Assembly: GCA_024278835.1 (NCBI GenBank)
Contig: JAJRSK010000004.1
Location: 1 to 32,620 of the forward strand
Direction: 5' to 3'
Source of the DNA: Campylobacterales bacterium
GTDB lineage: Bacteria > Campylobacterota > Campylobacteria > Campylobacterales > QNZT01
DNA length: 32,620 nt
The position numbers were made by a program, and so were the translations under genes. Below, one piece after another: positions 1 to 4,710 of this stretch. Each line of letters opens with the position of its first letter. Within the stretch, counting starts at the first letter, position 1. The notes under the pieces were generated by a model that was not told where the DNA came from, made no database searches, and saw only the letters and a program-made list of their open reading frames with translations.

Positions 1-1
1 A

Positions 2-178
2 GAGGATATTTTTGTAGGAAGAAAACTTGTCAAAAGTGCCTTTAAATTTATGGGTATTAAAGCACTCTATCCAAAACCAAAAACTACTGTTGCAAATAAA
101 GAGCATATGAAGTATCCATACCTACTCAATCAATTCAAAAAGAAACATGGGAGTCAGGGTTCAACTCTTAACTTTTAA
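2..178 (+). pseudogene. IS3-family transposase fragment
   Basis: The frame open from the left edge to a TAA at 176-178 encodes about 58 residues. They include LVKSAFKFMGIKALYPKP and NKEHMKYPYLL. This matches the helix-turn-helix/linker part that precedes the DDE integrase core in IS3-family OrfB transposases (ALYPKP..T...KEH..YPYLL). The catalytic DDE domain is absent: after PYLLNQF the reading diverges and stops 19 bp before the first attC-like site. The piece is therefore a dead remnant, or the tail of an element cut by the neighbouring cassette. Its 5' part lies outside the window. Family assignment is from motif memory; the truncation is directly visible. Confidence 0.6.
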
Positions 179-196
179 GTGCTAAAACAAGTCTAT

Positions 197-325
197 ATAT
201 AACAAAATATTGGAGAAAAATATGTAGCCCTCACGACTATTTTGAATGAACAAGAAGATATGCTATCATGATAAATATTATAACGATTGTGAACAGCTAC
301 ATATTTTTCAATTCCGTCGTTGTGT
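197..325 (+). repeat. attC-like recombination site A (129 bp)
   Basis: Outer boxes are ATATAAC at 197-203 (R'' type) and GTTGTGT at 319-325 (R' type). The inner arms, about 208-229 and 294-316, are imperfect reverse complements sharing the core GAAAAATATGTAGC. The layout matches integron attC sites: short conserved outer boxes, imperfect arms and a variable centre. Length is identical to sites C and D. The centre is clearly related to that of site D (both contain TGCTATCA and a following AACGAT). One perfect TATCATGATA lies in the centre at 264-273. Confidence 0.75.
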
Positions 326-341
326 GAAAGAAAAACTTAAA

Positions 342-566
342 ATGACAAAACAAGATTTAGCTAGTGAATTAAATAAAATGTACAATAATACTCCAAAAGG
401 AGATAGTACAGCAATGATACGATTATTTGGAATAAAATATTCAGATGATTTAAAAAATTGCACATGTTCAATGAGTGAAATTGCTGAGTTAGCTGAAATT
501 GGAGTAGACTATCATGCTAAAATAAGTAAAGGTATTAGACTAGCAAAATATGTTAGAATGAAGTAA
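342..566 (+). CDS. Small HTH-like cassette protein
   Basis: This is a 74-residue soluble protein read from ATG 342. It contains MTKQDLASELN near the start, then RLFGIKYSDDL, a short Cys-containing stretch (NCTCS), and EIAELAEIGVDYHAKISKGIRLAKYV. The last part looks like a helix-turn-helix. The pattern LFGIKY...EI.ELA...KG..LAKYV recalls a small HTH-like family seen in phages and accessory DNA; I cannot name it firmly. The frame is open from an earlier ATG at 246, but those 32 extra residues are encoded by attC site A and have no ribosome-binding site. I therefore prefer 342, though its own RBS is also weak. It is the first gene of the cassette between sites A and B and could be a regulator or antitoxin-like protein. 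Confidence 0.6.
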   Translation: MTKQDLASELNKMYNNTPKGDSTAMIRLFGIKYSDDLKNCTCSMSEIAELAEIGVDYHAKISKGIRLAKYVRMK

Positions 567-588
567 TTTAGATATTTAGGAAATAAAA

Positions 589-747
589 ATGCCAACTATT
601 TCAATGTTTTATGGAATCATCGTTAGAATGTATTGTGCCCCAAGGGAGCATAACCCTCCACATATCCATGTTTATTATCAAGATGATAAAGCTGTTATAG
701 ATATTCAAAAGTGTGAATTACCATTTAAAATTGACCCTTTAAAATAG
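589..747 (+). pseudogene. DUF4160 protein with internal deletion
   Basis: A 52-codon frame starts MPTISMFYGIIVRMY, continues HNPPHIHVYYQDDKAVIDI and ends ELPFKIDPLK. The start and the PHIHV core are diagnostic of DUF4160, and the C-terminal KIDPL also fits. Family members are normally about 80 residues. Here the stretch with the conserved Trp/helix between IDI and LPFKI is missing, as if about 30 codons were removed in frame. It lies 9 bp before the DUF2442 gene, the usual DUF4160-DUF2442 order of a presumed toxin-antitoxin-like pair. It may be an inactive partner. The deletion call rests on remembered family length and should be aligned. Confidence 0.6.
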
Positions 748-756
748 GAGGATAGT

Positions 757-999
757 ATGTATTTATCAGTCAAAGAGGTAAAACCTTTAAACGATTATCT
801 TTTATTATTAAAATTTGAAAATCAAGAAGAGAAAATATTCGATGTAAAACCATATTTGGAAATAGGAAAATTTCAAGAACTCAAAGATGAAAACTTATTT
901 AAAAGTGTAAAAGTATGCTTCGATAGCATTGAGTGGGACAACAAACTAGATTTAGACCCAGAACTTTTATACCAGAAGTCACACAACAAAACAGAGTAG
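757..999 (+). CDS. DUF2442 family protein
   Basis: 80 residues beginning MYLSVKEVKPLNDYLLLLKFEN, with the family pattern: a beta-strand start, then KIFDVKPYLE, F..L.D..LF..V and a Trp-Asp near the end (IEWDNKLDLDPELLY). DUF2442 proteins are small and usually sit beside DUF4160 genes in presumed addiction or regulatory modules; biochemical function is unknown. AGGAGG (747-752) precedes the ATG by a short gap. The last codons overlap attC site B, whose R'' box starts at 981, so the gene end and the recombination site are fused as in compact integron cassettes. Confidence 0.75.
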   Translation: MYLSVKEVKPLNDYLLLLKFENQEEKIFDVKPYLEIGKFQELKDENLFKSVKVCFDSIEWDNKLDLDPELLYQKSHNKTE

Positions 1000-1048
1000 C
1001 CAATAAATTACCTATCGGCAATTTATCGGCTATCTTCAATCGTTATCA
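981..1048 (+). repeat. attC-like recombination site B (68 bp)
   Basis: Outer boxes are ACACAAC at 981-987 and GTTATCA at 1042-1048. The arms AGTAGCCAATAAATT (left) and the reverse complement of AATTTATCGGCTATCTT (right) pair almost completely around a short centre. Same boxes as site E and exactly the same length, 68 bp. It overlaps the 3' end of the DUF2442 gene. Confidence 0.72.
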
Positions 1049-1132
1049 CTACTAATTCTGAAACCTCTCAAATAAAAAAAACTACGGGCTTGATTATGCC
1101 AATAAAAATCCAACTTTTATTAGCTCCGCCCA

Positions 1133-1153
1133 CTACTTTTTTAAAAAAAGTAG
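1133..1153. other. Palindrome in cassette leader
   Basis: CTACTTTTTT followed by AAAAAAAGTAG forms a near-perfect 10-bp inverted repeat with no loop, between attC B and the next antitoxin gene. It could act as a weak bidirectional terminator that insulates the cassette, or be a remnant end of a mobile element. The rest of the 1049-1232 leader shows only a plausible AT-rich promoter region (TAAAAT near 1194) and a GAAGGAG ribosome-binding site before 1233. Confidence 0.4.
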
Positions 1154-1232
1154 CACTAAAATTTTAGAGAAAAGAAAAAATCTGAAAATTTCGATAAAAT
1201 ACATCAATAGCATAATTAAAGAAGGAGCAGAT

Positions 1233-1463
1233 ATGGATACTATACAACAAAAACAACTATTTGATGAAATTGATATTTTGCCACTTGATTTGAAAACTAG
1301 ACTTGTTGATAAAATTTTAAACAGTATCAATCAAACAAGTGACTCTATTGATGATTTGTGGATTAAAGAAGTTAATAGAAGAAAACAAGAAATTGAAGAT
1401 GGAAAAGCTACATTAATAAGTGGAGAAGAGGTTTTTCAAAAAATCCAACAAAGATTAAAATAG
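1233..1463 (+). CDS. Addiction module antitoxin (TIGR02574-type)
   Basis: 76 residues: LFDEIDILPLDLKTRLVDKILNSI, then a linker, then DDLWIKEVNRRKQEIEDGKATLISGEEVFQKIQQRL. This is the classic architecture of the putative addiction-module component family: an N-terminal helical dimer part and a C-terminal W..E..RR..E...G......GEEV...I toxin-binding helix. It is the presumed antitoxin for the RelE/ParE toxin that starts one base after its stop. GGAG lies about 7 bases before the ATG. Together they form the cassette between attC sites B and C. Confidence 0.85.
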   Translation: MDTIQQKQLFDEIDILPLDLKTRLVDKILNSINQTSDSIDDLWIKEVNRRKQEIEDGKATLISGEEVFQKIQQRLK

Positions 1464-1464
1464 T

Positions 1465-1755
1465 ATGACTTATTCATTTCATGATGAAGCAGAGTTAGAG
1501 TTCAATGATGCAATTGACCATTATGAGGGTTGCAGGGCTGGTTTAGGATTTGAATTTGCAAATGAAGTTTATGAGACTATTCAAAGGATTATTAAATTTC
1601 CAAATGCTTGGCATCCACTTGATGGAAATATCAGAAGATGCTTAACTAACAGATTTCCATTTGGTATTATTTACTATCAAAGAGGCAATGAAATCATTAT
1701 TTTAGCGGTTATGCAATTGAAGAGAAAACCAAATTATTGGAAAAATAGAAAGTAG
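1465..1755 (+). CDS. Type II toxin, RelE/ParE family
   Basis: 96 residues with the RelE/ParE pattern: an N-terminal strand plus helix (FHDEAELEFNDAIDHYE), a second helix (LGFEFANEVYETIQRIIKFPNAW), then RRCLTNRFPFGIIYYQRGNEIIILAVMQLKRKPNYWKNR. RR..L...FP+.I.Y...+..I.ILAV.H..R.P.YW is diagnostic of the family that partners TIGR02574 antitoxins. Members act on ribosome-bound mRNA or on gyrase; which applies here cannot be told from sequence. The usual His in AV.H is Gln here (AVMQ). The gene starts 1 base after the antitoxin stop and ends 22 bp before attC C. Confidence 0.85.
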   Translation: MTYSFHDEAELEFNDAIDHYEGCRAGLGFEFANEVYETIQRIIKFPNAWHPLDGNIRRCLTNRFPFGIIYYQRGNEIIILAVMQLKRKPNYWKNRK

Positions 1756-1777
1756 TTTTTTCAATTGAACTGTTTAA

Positions 1778-1906
1778 GGATAACAAGAACTTGAAAGAAA
1801 ATATGCCTACCCAACCGACTTTTAGGGCTTTTTTGAGAAAACAACTTTAATAGTTTTAAAATCAAACTAAAGAAAAACGGCATATTTTTCAACTCAGCCG
1901 TTGTAC
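1778..1906 (+). repeat. attC-like recombination site C (129 bp)
   Basis: Outer boxes are GGATAAC at 1778-1784 and GTTGTAC at 1900-1906. The left arm ACTTGAAAGAAAATATGCC pairs with the reverse complement of CGGCATATTTTTCAACTC on the right. The total is exactly 129 bp, as in sites A and D, although the centre differs in sequence. It separates the toxin gene ending at 1755 from the next cassette. Confidence 0.75.
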
Positions 1907-2020
1907 CCATAGACTTTAAAGCCATCAAAGAAAAAAGTTTAAGGTTTATTTTGACGACAAAACATCATTAAAAGTCTATAACTTTTATTACCGCTCTCCA
2001 CAACTTTTTTAAAAATTTGC

Positions 2021-2026
2021 TACAAT
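2021..2026 (+). promoter_or_regulatory. Probable -10 element of third cassette
   Basis: TACAAT, preceded by TTG, lies 30 bp upstream of the antitoxin start at 2056, with GGAG 7 bp before the ATG. No clear -35 is seen. It suggests this cassette carries its own promoter, as TA cassettes in arrays usually do. Confidence 0.4.
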
Positions 2027-2055
2027 GAAGAAAGATAAAAGCATTGGAGATAATC

Positions 2056-2292
2056 ATGAAAACATTAACAATACAAGTCAAAGATGACTTTATGACTGAG
2101 TTTATGAAATTTATTGATACAGCAAAAGATAATGTCATAGTTCAAAAAGATAAAAATTTAGAACTTGACCCATATTTTTATGAAAGAAAAAAAGATTTAC
2201 AAAAAATACTAGATGACGATAAACAGATGATAACTGATGATAAGTTATGGGGCAATGTTCATAAACATCTTGAAAAAATTCAATCCAATTAA
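2056..2292 (+). CDS. Antitoxin-like partner of RelE toxin
   Basis: 78 residues from ATG 2056, chosen over 2044 because TTGGAG sits 6-10 bases upstream. The N-terminus, MKTLTIQVKDDFMTEFMKFIDT, resembles ribbon-helix-helix or short antitoxin DNA-binding starts. The rest is charged (ERKKDLQKILDDDKQ) and ends with a helical tail (LWGNVHKHLEKI). It resembles small campylobacterotal antitoxins that precede RelE/StbE toxins. Its stop overlaps the start of the toxin frame by one base (taATG), so the two are translationally coupled. Specific family not recognised. Confidence 0.65.
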   Translation: MKTLTIQVKDDFMTEFMKFIDTAKDNVIVQKDKNLELDPYFYERKKDLQKILDDDKQMITDDKLWGNVHKHLEKIQSN

Positions 2293-2569
2293 TGCAAATT
2301 ATTTACAGAACAACTTTTGAATTTAACTTACTCCACGTCATTGATTTTATTGCAGAAGACAAACCTATCGCAAGTGTAAACTTTGCTAATGAACTTGAAA
2401 AACTAATATTAAATCTTCCAAATTTCCCATACAAAAATAGACAATCAATTTATTTTAATGATGAAAATATTAGAGATATGGTCTTTAAGGGATATACCAT
2501 TGTTTATAAAATCAACATTCAAAAAAACTTATTGAAATATTAGATATCTTTAACCAAAACAAGCGTTAG
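2292..2569 (+). pseudogene. RelE/ParE toxin, frameshifted at A7 tract
   Basis: The open frame 2292-2543 encodes 83 residues: MQIIYRTTFEFNLLHVIDFIAEDKP, SVNFANELEKLILNLPNFPYKNRQ, then RDMVFKGYTIVYKIN. That is a RelE/ParE fold ending where the last strand should begin. After a run of seven A (2521-2527) the frame ends in NLLKY. With one extra A the next frame reads IEILDIFNQNKR and stops at 2567-2569, directly against attC D. This is the normal C-terminal strand of the family. The toxin therefore appears inactivated or altered by a single-base deletion in a homopolymer, unless this is a sequencing error or a slippage-controlled switch. Confidence 0.75.
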
Positions 2570-2698
2570 ATGCAACAAGACGGAGTATAAAAATCTATAT
2601 CCCCAACGCGCATTTTGATTGAGCAAAAAAACTTGCTATCACGAAAGATATAAAAACGATGGTGAGCAGATACAGATTTTTATACTCAACCGTTATCA
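2570..2698 (+). repeat. attC-like recombination site D (129 bp)
   Basis: Outer boxes are ATGCAAC at 2570-2576 and GTTATCA at 2692-2698. The left arm GGAGTATAAAAATCTATATC pairs almost perfectly with the reverse complement of GATACAGATTTTTATACTC. It starts one base after the restored stop of the frameshifted toxin. The centre is homologous to that of site A (shared TTGCTATCA..A and AACGAT.GTGA.CAG), showing that these two sites have a recent common origin. Confidence 0.78.
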
Positions 2699-2708
2699 TC
2701 ATATAAAC

Positions 2709-2741
2709 TTGACTTTAAAATGTAATTACATTATAATTACA
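2709..2741 (+). promoter_or_regulatory. mazEF promoter with overlapping operator
   Basis: TTGACT (2709-2714), a 17-bp spacer and TATAAT (2732-2737) make a near-consensus sigma-70 promoter. A perfect inverted repeat overlaps the -10: TGTAATTA (2721-2728), five bases, TAATTACA (2734-2741). This is the position expected for an autorepressor of the MazE/AbrB type. AGGAG follows at 2745-2749, 6 bp before the mazE ATG. Confidence 0.75.
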
Positions 2742-2755
2742 CAAAGGAGTTAATT

Positions 2756-3016
2756 ATGACTATGCTCACAAAAATAGGAAATTCACAAGGCATTAGAATC
2801 CCTAAGCCTTTAATTCAACAAGCTAACCTTGAAAATGTTAGTTTAGAGTTGGTGGTTTTAGAAAATGGGTTATTAATCAAACCTGTTAATAATACTAGAA
2901 GAGATACTTGGCTAGAAAATATCGAAAAAGTAACTGCTAAATATAAGGGGTTGCAAGATGAAGGACTTTTAAAGGATTTACTTAACGATAATGATTTAGA
3001 AGAATATGAATGGTAG
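2756..3016 (+). CDS. mazE: MazE-like antitoxin, AbrB/SpoVT fold
   Basis: 86 residues: MTMLTKIGNSQGIRIPKPLIQQANLENVSLELVVLENGLLIKPV is a swapped-hairpin AbrB/MazE DNA-binding domain (KIGNSQGIRIPK.L...A.L). It is followed by a flexible acidic tail (KYKGLQDEGLLKDLLNDNDLEEYEW) that should bind and block MazF. It is expected to repress its own promoter through the inverted repeat at 2721-2741. ATG 2756 is used; ATG 2762 is an alternative at a longer spacing. The stop overlaps the mazF start (ATGGTAG), giving tight coupling. First gene of the last cassette. Confidence 0.85.
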   Translation: MTMLTKIGNSQGIRIPKPLIQQANLENVSLELVVLENGLLIKPVNNTRRDTWLENIEKVTAKYKGLQDEGLLKDLLNDNDLEEYEW

Positions 3017-3336
3017 TAGATATCAAAAGATATGAGATTTATCTTGTTAAGCTAAATCCAACTGTTGGTTCTGAAATTCAAAAAACCAGACCCTGTATAA
3101 TAATTTCACCAAATGAAATGAATGTTTTAAAAACAGTCATTATCGCTCCAATGACTTCTAAAGGGTTTGACTTTATCTTCCGACCTAAAATAAAATTTGA
3201 CAACAAAGATGGATTAGTACTATTAGACCAGATTCGAACAGTTGATAAAACGAGACTTGAAAAGAAGCTTGGTGATGTTGATATAGCTACATCAAAAGAG
3301 ATTTCGAAAATGCTTGTTGCTATGTTTGAACTGTAA
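3010..3336 (+). CDS. mazF: MazF/PemK-type endoribonuclease toxin
   Basis: 108 residues: RYEIYLVKLNPTVGSEIQKTRPCIIISPNEMN, IIAPMTSKG, then DGLVLLDQIRTVDKTRLEKKLG. These are the hallmark blocks of MazF/PemK (G.E....RP.+I+S...N, API.S, +.DQ+R.+...R). The conserved Arg of the RP motif and the Ser/Thr of the PMTS block, which belong to the RNA-cleaving site, are present. Length is normal, and the gene appears intact with its antitoxin. It ends 5 bp before attC E, so mazEF fills the last cassette of the array. Confidence 0.9.
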   Translation: MVVDIKRYEIYLVKLNPTVGSEIQKTRPCIIISPNEMNVLKTVIIAPMTSKGFDFIFRPKIKFDNKDGLVLLDQIRTVDKTRLEKKLGDVDIATSKEISKMLVAMFEL

Positions 3337-3341
3337 TTAAA

Positions 3342-3409
3342 TGATAACAAAAATGTGGAGCAAATAGTTTTCCCAAAAGGAAAATTATCGCTCACGACGA
3401 CCGTTGTCA
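3342..3409 (+). repeat. attC-like recombination site E (68 bp)
   Basis: Outer boxes are TGATAAC at 3342-3348 and GTTGTCA at 3403-3409. The left arm GTGGAGCAAATAGTTTTCC pairs with the reverse complement of GGAAAATTATCGCTCAC. Exactly 68 bp, like site B. It is the last site; 65 bp later the chromosomal gene at 3475 begins. A perfect TATCATGATA follows at 3436-3445. Confidence 0.72.
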
Positions 3410-3474
3410 TGACAGTCAAAAAGAAACTGTAAAACTATCATGATACAATTTGTAAAAACTTTTGAGGGGCTAAC

Positions 3475-4659
3475 ATGAACATCCAACTAGATACAAAAAC
3501 TTTCCTTTTTAACGCTACGAGAGATTATCTGCCTGATTATAAAATGCATACTATCATGATAGATGATGCGCTAAAGGTGAAGGATTTGCTACTTGAAGTG
3601 CAAAATCTTGAAAACTTTTTTGATTTTAGAAAGACCAATACGATGTTGCAAATCAACGGAGTTTCTGTCAAAGGTTCTCTTGGGATTGCTAAAGCGGTGG
3701 AGCTTTTTGGTACTTCGTGGACGATTGAACCTATATCAACTTTTAGGGCTACAAAAGACTTAATCATCGATGATAGTGACTTTATCGAAAAACATAAAGT
3801 GCTTGAAGAGTTTGGCGATGAAGAGGATTTTAAATACTACAAAACATTGATTCGTGAGTATTATGCCTCAGGAACTTTGGCGTATAACCAAGACTATTTT
3901 GGGGATTCTATGTTTTTATATGCGCATCATCTCATTGAGAAGTATCCAGCAAAAAAAGAGGCGATTTTGGATGCTATCGATGTGCCAAATGGCATAGGAA
4001 GCTATGAAAAAGAGTGCAATATGTACCCTTACAATGACAATATGCAGACGATTCATGCCCTTGAAGCACAACTTTTTGCGCCTGAAGTAAAAGGGTATAG
4101 CGAGGAAGCGATGGGGTATTATGATAAGGCAGAAGCGGTTTTGTGTAGTCATTTTGCTGCACAAAAGGATGAAGATTGTGCGCTTGAAACTATCCTTGAC
4201 AATATCACTTTGGAGAAGGTGGTTTCAGAAGTGAAACATCCATTTTCTGATTTTAAGGTCGCTTTTTATGCGGGAGATTTTACTTGCAAGGATGTTCCTG
4301 AGGTAAAAAAGGCAGCAAAAGAACTTTTAACTGCTATCGGAGCGAATGTAGTGGATTTTGAGTTTTCAGCGCGTGGAGATGGCTTTGATATCGTTGGGGC
4401 AGATGAAGCAGTAGCCTATAAAAAAGCAGGAAATATCATCTTTGATGCTATCGATAGTGGCGCAGAAATCTTGGTAGTAGATAGTAAAGAGACGCATTTT
4501 ATGATAGATCAAGGCAAGAAAAAGTGTGAAAAAGCTGTAGGACGTGACATCCGTGTGCCAGTACTCAATATCTCTCAGATGGTCGCCTTGGCGATAGGTA
4601 TCACAGATAGAGAGAAGCTTGGGTTAGATACGCATAAGATAGCGGTAGAGTTTATCTAA
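3475..4659 (+). CDS. HdrB C-terminal-like (DUF5644-type) protein
   Basis: 394 residues, soluble, with no signal peptide. The N-terminal ~95 residues look like a ferredoxin-like/ubiquitin-fold start (QLDTKTFLFNATRDYLPDYK...QINGVSVKG). The middle is helical. The C-terminal ~140 residues (KVAFYAGDFTCKDVPEVKKAAKELLTAIGANVVD to ILNISQMVALAIG) resemble the C-terminal part of heterodisulfide reductase subunit B: A.EIL+V.S...H.M......C........VPVLN+.Q+VA+A+G. I recall such proteins as campylobacterotal DUF5644/HdrB-C-like, linked with succinate or fumarate reductase-type complexes. The typical CCG cysteine motifs are mostly missing, so a cluster-binding role is doubtful. GAGGGG precedes the ATG. It is the first chromosomal gene after the cassette array. 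Confidence 0.55.
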   Translation: MNIQLDTKTFLFNATRDYLPDYKMHTIMIDDALKVKDLLLEVQNLENFFDFRKTNTMLQINGVSVKGSLGIAKAVELFGTSWTIEPISTFRATKDLIIDDSDFIEKHKVLEEFGDEEDFKYYKTLIREYYASGTLAYNQDYFGDSMFLYAHHLIEKYPAKKEAILDAIDVPNGIGSYEKECNMYPYNDNMQTIHALEAQLFAPEVKGYSEEAMGYYDKAEAVLCSHFAAQKDEDCALETILDNITLEKVVSEVKHPFSDFKVAFYAGDFTCKDVPEVKKAAKELLTAIGANVVDFEFSARGDGFDIVGADEAVAYKKAGNIIFDAIDSGAEILVVDSKETHFMIDQGKKKCEKAVGRDIRVPVLNISQMVALAIGITDREKLGLDTHKIAVEFI

Positions 4660-4674
4660 AACTATCATGATAGA

Positions 4675-4704
4675 AATTATATGCCTTTTTACAGGCATAT
4701 AATT
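4675..4704. terminator. Bidirectional terminator hairpin
   Basis: A 12-bp perfect stem, AATTATATGCCT / AGGCATATAATT, with a 6-base loop. It lies between the convergent genes ending at 4659 (+) and 4711 (-). A copy of the TATCATGATA palindrome lies just before it (4663-4672). A/T-rich flanks suit termination in both directions. Confidence 0.75.
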
Positions 4705-4710
4705 AAAGAT

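Noticed and set aside
1133-1330. Minus-strand ORF of 65 codons
   Set aside because: Low-complexity Ser/Phe/Leu reading antisense to the addiction-module antitoxin gene.
197-3409. The repeats as a CRISPR array
   Set aside because: Units are spaced 0.6-0.8 kb with genes between them, differ in sequence and are not short regular repeats with spacers.
1-3475. An integron integrase within the window
   Set aside because: No tyrosine-recombinase frame is seen; the only recombinase-like piece is the IS3 fragment at 2-178.
3916-4164. Minus-strand ORFs inside the 3475-4659 gene
   Set aside because: Shadow frames; the plus-strand frame has continuous family-like sequence.
4675-4704. The hairpin as an attC site
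   Set aside because: No outer R boxes, a perfect short stem and a position between convergent chromosomal genes; it is a terminator.
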